Shown here: one piece after another, positions 1 to 8,141 of the stretch
Layout of the letters: the number at the start of each line of letters is the position of its first letter
How positions within the stretch are numbered: position 1 is the stretch's first letter
Assembly (NCBI GenBank): GCA_022772475.1
Contig: JALEZQ010000059.1
Coordinates: forward strand, 1 to 57,335
Source: Bacteroidales bacterium
Lineage (GTDB): Bacteria > Bacteroidota > Bacteroidia > Bacteroidales > Bacteroidaceae
DNA: 57,335 nucleotides
Direction: 5' to 3'
Notes under the pieces: model-generated
Told to the model about the DNA's origin: nothing
Database searches by the model: none
What the model saw: the letters and a program-made list of their open reading frames with translations, nothing else
Made by a program: the position numbers and the translations under genes

Positions 1-31
1 TTGCATTTCGCCCGAAAATGTAGTATCTTTG
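1..31 (+). promoter_or_regulatory. Putative promoter at window edge
   Basis: TTG at 1-3 and TATCTTTG at 24-31 are separated by 20 nt and fit the Bacteroidota -33/-7 consensus (TTTG, TAnnTTTG). The first T of TTTG would lie outside the window. Transcription would begin near 38, only about 10 nt before the terminator-like hairpin at 48-71, so full-length transcripts would need read-through. Confidence 0.5.
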
Positions 32-47
32 CTTAGCACAGTGCGAA

Positions 48-71
48 GGGCTCCCGATGGGGCCCTTTTTT
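48..71 (+). terminator. Intrinsic terminator-like hairpin
   Basis: GGGCTCC (48-54) pairs with GGGGCCC (59-65) around a 4-nt loop and is followed by six T. It could end a gene lying left of the window or attenuate the promoter at 1-31. Confidence 0.6.
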
Positions 72-115
72 CGTCTCCAAAAGGCCGTTTTACAGTTAGG
101 GCGAGGGAAAAAACG

Positions 116-186
116 GTCGCCCAAGTCGTGTTTTCTGTCGCCCAAATCGTGTTTCGCGTCGCCCAAGTCGTGCCGCCGGTCGCCCG
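116..186 (+). repeat. 21-bp tandem repeat, about 3.4 units
   Basis: Units begin with GTCGCCC at 116, 137, 158 and 179; the first three share GTCGCCCAA(G/A)TCGTG. The period is a multiple of three, so an overlapping short frame reads as a heptad-like VAQVV repeat, but I see no support for a gene. A related GTCGCCCAAACAGTG lies at 19338-19352. Confidence 0.85.
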
Positions 187-303
187 CTCCCCTTCCTCCA
201 CCGTTAAATATCCCTAAACTTTCCGCCCGAAAAACGGGCGCTGATCGAAAACTCTTGCGTAAAACGTTAGGCGCGCGCTGTGAGTGCAACAGTCCTAAAA
301 GGA

Positions 304-393
304 GGGTGTGTCAAAATGAAGATGGCTGAGCGGCGAGGCCGCTAAGAGGTGCCGCTCCGCAAAATCCCCGCTTGTGAGCATTTGGATACACCC
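304..393. repeat. MITE-like 90-bp element with imperfect terminal inverted repeats
   Basis: GGGTGTGTCAAAATG (304-318) is matched at 13 of 15 positions by the reverse complement of CATTTGGATACACCC (379-393). An inner hairpin pairs GAGCGGC (328-334) with GCCGCTC (351-357). The left end recurs in reverse orientation at 13313-13338, and a looser version lies at 19589-19608. No transposase gene is present. The family is unknown to me. Confidence 0.5.
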
Positions 394-468
394 TTGCCAC
401 CCCGCAAAACTTTTACCAGACAGCAATGATTTTTTTTGTGATTCCGAAAAAATCGGACTGTGCCGCCC

Positions 469-476
469 TACCTTTG
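469..476 (+). promoter_or_regulatory. Putative -7 element upstream of the P5-like gene
   Basis: TACCTTTG matches the TAnnTTTG core exactly. There is no TTTG at the expected 19-22 nt upstream; the nearest is 30 nt away. The P5-like gene starts 171 nt downstream. Confidence 0.4.
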
Positions 477-647
477 CATCGTTGTCGATAACAAACAGCC
501 ACCTCGCCATTCCGGGACCCCGGCGCAAGGTCCTGACGAGGGGAGATGAGGTTGGCGGCGTGTGCCGGCGAATGAGGCCAAACACAGTGAGTACACCGAC
601 CGCCGAAAATACATGTACAACTTTTTTATTTACACAAAACAAACCGT

Positions 648-1061
648 ATGGAAACGCTCAATCTTGGTCAGCAAAACCGCAATCCGCTCAACATCCGCTA
701 CAACGCCCGCAACCGTTGGCGGGGGCTGCACCCCACTACGCCCAACGTCCGTGGCTTCTGCAAATTCATCAGCGTGGCGCATGGCTATCGCGCCGCCGTC
801 GTCCTGATGAAAAACTATATCCGCCACTACGGCGCCGACACGCCGGCGAAAATCATTGCCCGCTGGGCGCCGCCAAGCGAGAACAACACGCGCTACTATA
901 TCGCTGCCGTCTGCGGGCGGAGCCGGCTGGACCCCAACGAGACCATCCGCATTGACGGGCCGCAGATAGGCCGCCTGATAGCCGCGATGGCGCGCCAGGA
1001 GACGGGAATGACCATCCAGCCCGAAGCCGTGGACGAACTGCGCCGACAGTTTGGCGTGTAG
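648..1061 (+). CDS. Phage-type structural protein P5-like protein
   Basis: 137 aa, soluble, no signal peptide. It resembles the small Bacteroides and Prevotella proteins usually annotated as structural protein P5: an N-terminal NPLNIRYN motif (residues 13-20) with a following W-R-G, a central GYRAA segment, and a WAPPSENNT segment near residue 80 followed by YYI. In phages, proteins of this kind are virion or lysis-associated; in Bacteroidales chromosomes they are common as domesticated or remnant genes next to DUF4248 genes, as here. No other phage gene is nearby, so an active prophage is not indicated. The start at ATG 648 is the only one that keeps the whole conserved N-terminus. Function in this cell is unknown. 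Confidence 0.65.
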   Translation: METLNLGQQNRNPLNIRYNARNRWRGLHPTTPNVRGFCKFISVAHGYRAAVVLMKNYIRHYGADTPAKIIARWAPPSENNTRYYIAAVCGRSRLDPNETIRIDGPQIGRLIAAMARQETGMTIQPEAVDELRRQFGV

Positions 1062-1177
1062 CCCCGCCCTTAGGCGAGCGCCGCGCAAGGGAATGAGGCG
1101 CATGGGAAACAGGCCCATGGGGAAAGGAGGCCCATGGGGAATGAGGCTAATTCTTCTTTGTCAATACTATAAAAACT

Positions 1178-1495
1178 ATGTTTATCGTTATGTTTACGTT
1201 TATCCATCCTACTTGTATGTCCAACCTGCCGCGTCGTCGCCGCTGTCCACGCCGTCCGCGCCATCCGCGCCATCCGCGCCATCCGTCGCCCATAGAGAAA
1301 TACGGCATGTTGCGCCGTGATGTCGCCATACAGTGCTTTGAGGGCAGTACGCCCGCAGTGGCGGTGGCCCGCCTGCGCCGCTGGATGCGCAGCGACCCGG
1401 AGATGTGGAACGAGCTGCAGAGCGCGGGCTACCGCCCCTACAGCCGGCGCTTTACGCCGGAACAGGTCAGCGTGCTGCGCCGCTATCTGCTATGA
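1178..1495 (+). CDS. DUF4248 family protein
   Basis: Up to 105 aa. The last 65 residues carry the DUF4248 pattern: an IEKYG segment, ALxxLRRW-like spacing (ARLRRWM), then GYRPYSRRFTPEQVSVLRRYL at the end. Family function is unknown; members are small, abundant in Bacteroidales and often sit beside P5-like or N-acetylmuramidase-like phage-derived genes, as here. The start is uncertain: ATG 1307 would cut into the conserved IEKYG part, so ATG 1178 or ATG 1217 is preferred. The N-terminal extension is low-complexity Arg/Pro/His encoded by 9-bp CGCCATCCG repeats (about 1256-1290), which may be non-native expansion. It is convergent with ispG, which ends 39 nt away. Confidence 0.6.
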   Translation: MFIVMFTFIHPTCMSNLPRRRRCPRRPRHPRHPRHPSPIEKYGMLRRDVAIQCFEGSTPAVAVARLRRWMRSDPEMWNELQSAGYRPYSRRFTPEQVSVLRRYLL

Positions 1496-1534
1496 GGCGG
1501 CAGCGCAACAAAGAAAAAGTGGCGTTTCGTGGCG

Positions 1535-3415
1535 TTATGCCTTGGCATCAGCCTCCGCCTTCGCGCGGTCCGCCTCAATGAGGGCCAGCAGATGGTCCAC
1601 CGCCTCTTCGGCGGGCAGGTTTTTCTCCACGCACACCTTGCCGCGGTAGAGGCTGATCTTGCCGCGGGCGGCACCGACGTAGCCGTAGTCGGCATCGGCC
1701 ATCTCGCCGGGGCCATTGACGATGCAGCCCATGATGGCAATCTTCAGACCGGTGAGGTGGCTCGTGGCGGCCTTGACGCGGGCAATGGTGCCCTGGAGGT
1801 CGTAGAGCGTACGGCCGCAGCCCGGACAACTGATATACTCCGTCTTGACGGTGCGCAGACGGGCGGCCTGAAGGATGGCGAAGGCGGTGTCGCACGCGAT
1901 GTTGTTGCTCAGCGCCTTCTTGCCCTTCGGCGCGGAGGTGAGCAGAGCCAGGCCGTCACAGAGACCGTCAAACAGCAGGGCGCCCATGTCGGCGGCAGCC
2001 TGCAGTTGGAACTGCTCGCGGTCGGCAGGGGCCGCCTGATAAAGACTATTCAGGATGACGGGCGCAGGGATGTGCTCGCGCCACAGTTCGTGGACGATGG
2101 CGCGCAGGTCGCCCGTGATGTTGCGATTGACCGGCGTGGCGATGACCACCATCTCCGGATGGGCGCGCAGGCAGGCTTTCACCTCGTCGTTGAGGGTAAG
2201 GTATTGCAGCAGCAGGAATTTCAGCGGAGCCTGACACATGCCCACGAGGTGGAGGTTTGACGTGTGGAACATGGGATAGGTGTGGGGCAGGCCGCGATAG
2301 TGGTCTGCGCTGACAATCCACTCGGGTTCGCCCTCGGCGGGCTTACCCTTGGGCATGTCGGGGAAGATGAGGTAGTCGGGCTGCACGGCGGTGGTGGGCT
2401 TGACGCCGTCGGCACACATTGCCACCACCACGGGGGCCGCATTGCCGCCGATGTTGTGCACGCGGCAGGTGGGGCGGCGGCGCGGGTTGCAGTAGTCGAA
2501 CTCGGGCGCCTGAGTGGCGGGAATCATGGGGTGGCCGCCGCGGGTGCGCATGACGTACTCGGCCAGACGGTAGGCCACGGGGAGTTCGGCTTCGGGCTCT
2601 TCGCTCAGCGACACGCGCAGGGTGTCGCCGATGCCGTCGCAGAGCAGGGCGCCGATGCCCACGGCGCTCTTGATACGGCCGTCTTCGCCCTCGCCGGCCT
2701 CGGTGACGCCGAGGTGCAGGGGGTAGTCCATCTTCTCGCGCTCCATGGCGCGGCACAGCAGGCGCACCGAGCGTACCATCACTGCGGTGTTGGAGGCCTT
2801 GATGGAGACTACGACGTCGGCAAACTGTTCCTTTTGGCATACGCGGAGAAACTCCATGCAGCTCTCGACGATGCCCTCGGGCGTATCGCCGTAGCGGCAC
2901 ATGATGCGGTCGGACAGCGAACCGTGGTTGACGCCGATGCGCAGCGCCGTATGGTGCTCGCGGCAGATGGCCAGCAACTTCTTGAAGCGCTCCTCAAGAC
3001 GTTGCAGTTCGGCGGCATACTCTTCGTCGGTATATTCCAGGTGCTTAAACTGGCGCGCCGGGTCAACGTAGTTGCCCGGGTTGATGCGCACCTTATCCAC
3101 GATGGTGGCGGCGACGTCGGCTACGGCGGGGTTGAAGTGGACGTCGGCCACTAAGGGTCCGTTGTAGCCGCGCCGGCGCAGGCCCTCCTGAATGGGGCGC
3201 AGGGCCTCCGCCTCACGAGTGCCCTGCGTGGTGAGGCGCACATAGTCGGCGCCGGCGTCGAAGATGCGGGCCGCCTGGGCAATGCAGCCTTCGACATCGG
3301 TCGTGGCGCAGGTCGTCATGCTCTGCAAGCGCAGGGGCTCGTCGCCACCCAGCGGGCGCGAGCCTACATTGACGCGGTGGGAACGGCGGGGGCAGAAATT
3401 GAAGAGGTCAATCAT
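1535..3415 (-). CDS. ispG: 4-hydroxy-3-methylbut-2-enyl diphosphate synthase (flavodoxin), long form
   Basis: 626 aa. Catalyses the reductive ring opening of MEcPP to HMBPP, the penultimate step of the MEP isoprenoid pathway, with a [4Fe-4S] cluster. The protein starts with a TIM-barrel half (residues about 5-290, with RINPGNY and IGVNHGSLS segments), followed by the extra middle domain that distinguishes the 600+ residue form of Bacteroidota, Chlamydiae and plants from the roughly 370-residue proteobacterial form. Cluster ligands are visible in SCPGCGRT (about residues 526-533) and GCIVNGPGE (about 560-568). The start ATG overlaps the purE stop codon as TGATG, implying translational coupling at the end of an rpoN-pap2-purE-ispG transcript. 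Confidence 0.95.
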   Translation of the reverse strand: MIDLFNFCPRRSHRVNVGSRPLGGDEPLRLQSMTTCATTDVEGCIAQAARIFDAGADYVRLTTQGTREAEALRPIQEGLRRRGYNGPLVADVHFNPAVADVAATIVDKVRINPGNYVDPARQFKHLEYTDEEYAAELQRLEERFKKLLAICREHHTALRIGVNHGSLSDRIMCRYGDTPEGIVESCMEFLRVCQKEQFADVVVSIKASNTAVMVRSVRLLCRAMEREKMDYPLHLGVTEAGEGEDGRIKSAVGIGALLCDGIGDTLRVSLSEEPEAELPVAYRLAEYVMRTRGGHPMIPATQAPEFDYCNPRRRPTCRVHNIGGNAAPVVVAMCADGVKPTTAVQPDYLIFPDMPKGKPAEGEPEWIVSADHYRGLPHTYPMFHTSNLHLVGMCQAPLKFLLLQYLTLNDEVKACLRAHPEMVVIATPVNRNITGDLRAIVHELWREHIPAPVILNSLYQAAPADREQFQLQAAADMGALLFDGLCDGLALLTSAPKGKKALSNNIACDTAFAILQAARLRTVKTEYISCPGCGRTLYDLQGTIARVKAATSHLTGLKIAIMGCIVNGPGEMADADYGYVGAARGKISLYRGKVCVEKNLPAEEAVDHLLALIEADRAKAEADAKA

Positions 3416-3921
3416 CAGTTGGTCTTGTGAGCATATTGTACGGCAGCCAGGTCGGCGTTGGCCTTGACTATTTTATTTTTCAGTCCACTCTTGTAGTCGC
3501 TCAGGCGCTGCGCCAGGGCCTCATCGCTGAGGGCCAGCATCTGTGCGGCGAGGATGGCGGCGTTGAGGGCACCGTTGACACCCGTCGTAGCCACGGGGAT
3601 GCCCGGCGGCATCTGTACGATGGAGAGCAGGGCGTCCAGACCGTCGAGCATACCCTTGATGGGCACGCCGATGACGGGCAGCGGCGTCGAGGCCGCGATG
3701 ACACCCGGCAGGGCTGCCGCCATGCCTGCGCCGGCGATGATGACCTTGACGCCGCGCGGGGCAGCCTCGCGGGCAAACTGCTCCACCTCGGCCGGCGTGC
3801 GGTGGGCCGACAGGGCGTTCATCTCAAAGAATATGCCCATTTCATCGAGAAATTGGGCCGCTTTTTCCATGACGGGCAGGTCGCTGGTGCTGCCCATGAT
3901 AATGCTTACTTGCGGAGTCAT
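3415..3921 (-). CDS. purE: N5-carboxyaminoimidazole ribonucleotide mutase
   Basis: 168 aa, the normal length for class I PurE. It converts N5-CAIR to CAIR in purine synthesis. The N-terminal phosphate-binding GSTSDLPVM (residues 10-18), SAHRTP (about 39-44) with the catalytic His, and GAGMAAALPGV are all present. The stop overlaps the ispG start by one base, and the upstream PAP2-like gene ends 36 nt away, so it is the third gene of the rpoN operon. No purK lies adjacent. Confidence 0.95.
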   Translation of the reverse strand: MTPQVSIIMGSTSDLPVMEKAAQFLDEMGIFFEMNALSAHRTPAEVEQFAREAAPRGVKVIIAGAGMAAALPGVIAASTPLPVIGVPIKGMLDGLDALLSIVQMPPGIPVATTGVNGALNAAILAAQMLALSDEALAQRLSDYKSGLKNKIVKANADLAAVQYAHKTN

Positions 3922-3957
3922 AATGGTTGGGAGAATGTGAGGGGTATGAGGGAATGT

Positions 3958-4575
3958 TTACAGATTCGTGATGGTGAAGAAGGCGCTGAGCCAGCCGAGG
4001 ATGACGCCCGCGAAGAGTTCGCCGAGCGTGTGCTGGCGCAGTATCAAGCGTGCGGTGCACACCAGGCCCGACAGCAGTACCGACAGGCAGAACATGGCCG
4101 TCAGATCGACGTTGAGCAGGAAGGAGAAGGCCATGATGGCGCCAATGAGGCCGCCCGAGGCCGCGGCATGCGTGCTGACCTTAAACAGCGGGTTGACCAG
4201 GGCGCAGGCCACCTGTACCGCCAGTGCGCCCGCCACGATGGACAGCATGAAGCGCGGCATACGCAGTTGGCCCATGATGTAAAACAGGGCCGCGTAGGAC
4301 GTGATAGACAGCACATAGGGCACGACGCGGCGCTCGCGGCGCGACAGTTCGCGGCGCGTCCAGCCATTGACCTTGCGGTAGGTGAAGATGCCGATGCGCG
4401 GCAGGAGCACGGTGAAGATGTATATCATCAGCAGCACCTGGGCGCTGAAGGACCACGGCATGTAGCGCAGGTAACTGAAGCATATCAGCACCGCCACCGC
4501 CAGTACGGGCAGGTAGAACGGCGAGAAGATGATGCTGGTGACCTGAGCGGCGATGAGGAGGAAACGGTTGGTCAT
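3958..4575 (-). CDS. PAP2-like integral membrane phosphatase family protein
   Basis: 205 aa with about six membrane segments. It carries degenerate type 2 phosphatidic acid phosphatase motifs: RxxRxxPY-like RRERRVVPY (about residues 79-87), STHAAASGG replacing PSGH (about 134-142), and RLILRQHTLGELFAG replacing SRxxxxxHxxxD (about 177-191), in which the final Asp is Glu. The substrate is unknown; undecaprenyl- or lipid-phosphate is the family theme. Placement between rpoN and purE in one apparent operon gives no direct clue, although the polyprenyl link to ispG is suggestive only. Confidence 0.65.
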   Translation of the reverse strand: MTNRFLLIAAQVTSIIFSPFYLPVLAVAVLICFSYLRYMPWSFSAQVLLMIYIFTVLLPRIGIFTYRKVNGWTRRELSRRERRVVPYVLSITSYAALFYIMGQLRMPRFMLSIVAGALAVQVACALVNPLFKVSTHAAASGGLIGAIMAFSFLLNVDLTAMFCLSVLLSGLVCTARLILRQHTLGELFAGVILGWLSAFFTITNL

Positions 4576-4642
4576 GGGCGTTGGGCAGGGGGGCGTAGAG
4601 GATGTGGGGACGCTTTAACTCGCGCTTTCGTTCGCGGCGCTT

Positions 4643-6142
4643 TTATTCGCGGCGCAGGCGGGCTACGGGGACGCCCATTTGTTCGCGATACTTGGCCACG
4701 GTGCGGCGGGCGATGTCGAGCCCTTGGGCCTGCAGGGCGGTGGCGATGGCCTCGTCGGCGAGGGGGTTGTGGCGGTCTTCGCCCTCGATGAGGCGGGCGA
4801 TGGCCGTCTTGACCTCGCGGCTGGAGAGCTCGTCGCCCGAGCGTGTGGTGATGCGGTTGAAGAAGAACTGCTTGAGGGGGTAGATGCCGTAGGCTGTCTC
4901 GACGTATTTGTCCGTCACCACGCGCGATACCGTCGAGATGTCCACGCCGGCCCGCGAGGCCACCTCGCGCAGCGTCAGGGGGACGAGGCGCGTATCGTCG
5001 TCATCGCTGACGAAGAAGTCGCGCTGCAGGTCGGCGATGGCCCGCATGACCATGAGCAGCGTGGCGCGGCGGCGGGCTACCAGACTGATGAACGTCTGTG
5101 CCGCCTCCACCTTTTGCCGGGCATAGACGTAGGCCTCCTGCTCGGCCCGCGAGGCTTTGTCGCGGTGGCGGGCGTAGGTGTTGAGGCTGTCGCGAAAGGC
5201 CGGACTGATGCGCAGTTCGGGCATGTCGCCCTGATTCAGACTGACGTCGGGCAGGCCGTCGCTGCCGATGCTGACGAAGAAGTCCGGGACGATGGCGGCG
5301 GCGTCGGCCACGGTGTCGTTGCCCAGGCTGCCGCCGGGGCGCGGGTTGAGGTGCGTCAGCAGGTGGCGCACGCCGTCCATCGCCGCGTCGTCCAGATTGA
5401 AGCGCTGGCGCAGCGCGTTCCAGTCGTGCGAGGCAAACGAGGTGAAGCCCTCCGTCAGCACGCGGCGGGCCGCCTCCTTGTAGGGCGAGCGGAGGTCGGG
5501 GTCGTCGAGCTGCAGCAGCAGGCATTCGCGCAGCGAGCGGGCCCCGATGCCCCGCGGCTCGAACGTCTGGAGGATGTGCAGCGCGCCCTCCAGTTCGTCG
5601 CGGTCCGTATAGACGTTGTGATAGACCGCCAGTTCGTCCGCCAGCGTGTCGAGGTCCTTGCGCAGCAGTCCGTCGTCATCGAGCGAGCCGATGAGATATT
5701 CCAGCAGTTGGCGCTGGTGCTCGTCCACGTTGTGCTCGCCAATCTGCGCCTGCAGGTCGTCCAAGGCACTTGTGGTGCCGGCGAAGCGCTGCTCGCGCTG
5801 TTCGCGCTGTTCGTCGGCCCGGTCGCGCAGGTAGGCCGGCACCTCGTCCTCGTTCATATAGTCGCTGAGCGAGTCGCGCAGTTCGCCGTTGGGCACCTCG
5901 TCCCATGCCGTGGCGTCGTCGCCGGCACCGTCGTCGTAGCCGTCGTCCGTGGTATCGCCGCCGTCGTTGTCGTGCGGCAGGTCGCTGCCCTCTTCGAGCG
6001 CGGCGTTGTCGAGCATCTCGTTTCGTATTCGCTCCGCCATGCTCGTCAGCGGCAGTTGCACGAGCGACGAGAGGGCCACCTGCAGCGTCGAGAGTTGCTG
6101 CACCTGGCTCTGCTTCAGTTCTTGTTGTAATTTCTGCGCCAT
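4643..6142 (-). CDS. rpoN: RNA polymerase sigma-54 factor
   Basis: 499 aa, full length. Region I is the Gln/Leu-rich N-terminus (residues 1-50), which inhibits isomerisation and contacts AAA+ activators. Region II is acidic (about 55-95, rich in D/E/G). Region III holds the core-binding part and the helix-turn-helix (LREVASRAGVDISTVSRVV, about 408-426). The C-terminal RpoN box ARRTVAKYRE lies at about 477-486 and reads the -24 element. It is the first gene of a minus-strand operon and has a TTTG-N19-TACCTTTG promoter at 6211-6241, a housekeeping-type promoter. No sigma-54 activator is encoded in this window. Confidence 0.96.
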   Translation of the reverse strand: MAQKLQQELKQSQVQQLSTLQVALSSLVQLPLTSMAERIRNEMLDNAALEEGSDLPHDNDGGDTTDDGYDDGAGDDATAWDEVPNGELRDSLSDYMNEDEVPAYLRDRADEQREQREQRFAGTTSALDDLQAQIGEHNVDEHQRQLLEYLIGSLDDDGLLRKDLDTLADELAVYHNVYTDRDELEGALHILQTFEPRGIGARSLRECLLLQLDDPDLRSPYKEAARRVLTEGFTSFASHDWNALRQRFNLDDAAMDGVRHLLTHLNPRPGGSLGNDTVADAAAIVPDFFVSIGSDGLPDVSLNQGDMPELRISPAFRDSLNTYARHRDKASRAEQEAYVYARQKVEAAQTFISLVARRRATLLMVMRAIADLQRDFFVSDDDDTRLVPLTLREVASRAGVDISTVSRVVTDKYVETAYGIYPLKQFFFNRITTRSGDELSSREVKTAIARLIEGEDRHNPLADEAIATALQAQGLDIARRTVAKYREQMGVPVARLRRE

Positions 6143-6210
6143 GCGGATCGGCCGTTTGTGGGGTTAGGGGATGAGGAGAGGGCGCCGCGCCATTGCGGCG
6201 TGGGCCATTG

Positions 6211-6241
6211 CAAAGGTACAGCAACGCCGGGGATGGGCAAA
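6211..6241 (-). promoter_or_regulatory. Promoter of rpoN operon
   Basis: On the minus strand TTTG (6241-6238) and TACCTTTG (6218-6211) are separated by 19 nt, an exact match to the Bacteroidota housekeeping consensus. The rpoN start codon is 68 nt downstream. Confidence 0.75.
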
Positions 6242-6302
6242 ACGAAAGGCCCACGATTTTACGCCGCGTGGCGCTGACACGCTTCAAATAGAGGAGATAG
6301 TA

Positions 6303-6344
6303 CAAAAAGGAGGAGGCTGACGCTGTGATAGCGCCAGCCTCCTC
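6303..6344 (-). terminator. Intrinsic terminator of the PCMD/OMP operon
   Basis: GCGCCAGCCTCCTC (6331-6344) pairs with GAGGAGGCTGACGC (6310-6323) with one mismatch, and the minus strand then reads CTTTTTGT. It ends the operon whose last gene stops at 6383. Confidence 0.8.
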
Positions 6345-6382
6345 TGTTTGGAAGATGTATGGGCGGGGTCAGCCCGCAGGAT

Positions 6383-8098
6383 TTATTTCACCACCTTCTT
6401 GCCGTTGACGATGTAGATGCCGCGCGGCAGACTGCTGTTGAGGCTGTCGGCCACACGCACGCCGCTCAGCGTATAGACGCCGCGGGCGCGGCTCGGAGCG
6501 TCGGTGGCGACGGTGCCGATGGCGTCGGGTACGGCGAAGCGGATGGTGTAGAGCGAGAAGTTGTCCGGGCATACGCTGATGTCGCCGCCCTCAACGCGCA
6601 GGGTGAGCGTCATCGTGGTGGGGTCGAAGGCCGGCATGACGCGGGCGCCGGCACCCGTCGGCTGTGCTTCCACCTGCAGTGCCGAGGGGTCGAGCGCCTG
6701 GCCTTCGGGCACGGGGATGACGAAGTCCTTGGCCTGCGTCACGTCGAGCGGCATGCCGTTGACAGCGAGCGAGCGGAGCGTGGTATAGTAGAGCATGCGC
6801 ACGCTGTCCACCTCGAGCGTATTGTCCCTGCCGATGGTGCTGCGGTCGGCGAAATAGTCGTTGGCCGAGAGGATGACGTTGAGTTTCTCGGGCGCCGTGC
6901 CGGCCTCCACGCTTTCGTTGTAGGTGAAGGGCACGAGCAGGTCCGTCCATTCGGCTGCGTCGCCCTCGATATAGGCTTCGGCCTTGGCGATGAGTGCGGC
7001 GTCGTCGCTCTTGCTCACGTTTCCGCCCGTGGCGGTGGTCAGCCCCAGGATATTGCGGTCGCGGTCCACCATCGTCGTGGTGACGGGTTTGGAGAGGCTG
7101 GTGTTGCCCGGCACGTTTTCTTGCGTGAAGGTGCCGCGCCAGGTGTAGGCGATGACTGAGGCGCGCTCACCAGCGTTGGCTGTGCCGTGGCTGCGCTTGT
7201 ACTTCAGGGCGATGGCGTCCGGACGTCCCTTGAACGCTACGCCGCCGAAGACGCCGCCGTCGGCGTCAGTCACCTTGATGATGGCTGAGGCGTTAGCTGT
7301 GGCCCATGTGGTGCCCAGACTGATGTAGGCCGGTACGATCTGCGAGGCCATGAAGGGGTTGGGTGTGTTGGTCAGTACGACGCTCTTGTTGCCGTCGGCC
7401 ACGGTGCCTGCCGAGGCTACCTTGGTGGCGCCCAGGCCGTTGATGCCCGACACGTTGCTCACCACCCAGCCTTCGGGCTGCGTGAAGCCCTTGCCCTCGA
7501 GGACGAGGTAGCCGTTCTGGCTGTCCCAGGGCTTGTTTTCCACCCATTCGCCGTCGAACGTGCCGTTGGCCAGGTGGTAGTCGGCCATGCTGCCCGTCTC
7601 GCCGCTGCCGCTGCCGCTCTGCTTAGCGCCGCGGAAGAGCACCTTGATGGGCACGTTCTGTGCGGGGTCGTTGAGGTCCACCAGCCATGTCACCGAGATG
7701 TAGGCCACGAGACTGTCGCCCTTGATGTAACTGCGGTTGCCGTCAATCTCCGTGTCGGCCACGATGGCGCCGCCCATGAGCGAGAGACGCTGCGGCGCTT
7801 CCTGTGCGAAGCGTACCAGTGTGCCGTCGGCCTGAAGACCGATGGCCGAGAGGAAAATGTCGCCCAGCGGCAGACCGGCGTAGGTGAAGTTGGGCAGCGT
7901 GAGGTCCACCTTGCCTGCCGTGGCGTTGGCGGCCACGGTGAGCCGTTGGTCGTCGGCGGCCTTGGTGTCGTCGTTGTAGATTTCCGAGGCGTCGGTGACG
8001 TAGAGTTCGCCCGAGTAGTTGCCGGCCACTTGGCTCTGTGCTGCTGCGGGCATCCATGCAGCCAATGCTGCAAAGGAGAGGAGTAGAAGTTTTTTCAT
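6383..8098 (-). CDS. Secreted calycin-like and PCMD domain protein with T9SS-like C-terminus
   Basis: 571 aa from ATG 8098 (MKKLLLLSFAAL signal peptide, cleavage probably after the Ala-Ala-Gln near residue 20); the open frame runs further upstream but into the preceding gene. Residues about 22-150 resemble the calycin-like barrel domain of Bacteroidota surface proteins (NYSGELYV start). Residues about 160-460 resemble a PCMD (putative carbohydrate metabolism) jelly-roll: W-aromatic spacing, SNVSG, and FKGRPDAIALKYKRS. The end (GVYTLSGVRVADSL, then LPRGIYIVNGKKVVK) is the short beta-strand tail typical of type IX secretion sorting or related Prevotella C-terminal domains. Last gene of a three-gene envelope operon. 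Ligand unknown; glycan binding is an inference. Confidence 0.75.
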   Translation of the reverse strand: MKKLLLLSFAALAAWMPAAAQSQVAGNYSGELYVTDASEIYNDDTKAADDQRLTVAANATAGKVDLTLPNFTYAGLPLGDIFLSAIGLQADGTLVRFAQEAPQRLSLMGGAIVADTEIDGNRSYIKGDSLVAYISVTWLVDLNDPAQNVPIKVLFRGAKQSGSGSGETGSMADYHLANGTFDGEWVENKPWDSQNGYLVLEGKGFTQPEGWVVSNVSGINGLGATKVASAGTVADGNKSVVLTNTPNPFMASQIVPAYISLGTTWATANASAIIKVTDADGGVFGGVAFKGRPDAIALKYKRSHGTANAGERASVIAYTWRGTFTQENVPGNTSLSKPVTTTMVDRDRNILGLTTATGGNVSKSDDAALIAKAEAYIEGDAAEWTDLLVPFTYNESVEAGTAPEKLNVILSANDYFADRSTIGRDNTLEVDSVRMLYYTTLRSLAVNGMPLDVTQAKDFVIPVPEGQALDPSALQVEAQPTGAGARVMPAFDPTTMTLTLRVEGGDISVCPDNFSLYTIRFAVPDAIGTVATDAPSRARGVYTLSGVRVADSLNSSLPRGIYIVNGKKVVK

Positions 8099-8141
8099 AA
8101 TTGTTCCGTTTAGGGGTTTGGGGAAAGGGAAATGCTGTGTG

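Larger units (their letters stand above)
1..647. other. Gene-free, repeat-rich left edge
   Basis: No convincing coding sequence is seen. The stretch holds the edge promoter and hairpin, the 21-bp repeats, a small CGCCCG hairpin with an A-rich loop (224-240), the MITE-like element and a TACCTTTG promoter core at 469-476. The small open frames here have the composition of chance frames. Confidence 0.6.

Noticed and set aside
29-329. Small proteins with VAQVV or PKSC repeats at the left edge
   Set aside because: Products of the 21-bp tandem repeat with no start signal or family resemblance, and one begins before the terminator hairpin.
648-1495. Prophage
   Set aside because: Only two small phage-associated genes; no integrase, portal, terminase, tail or lysis set nearby.
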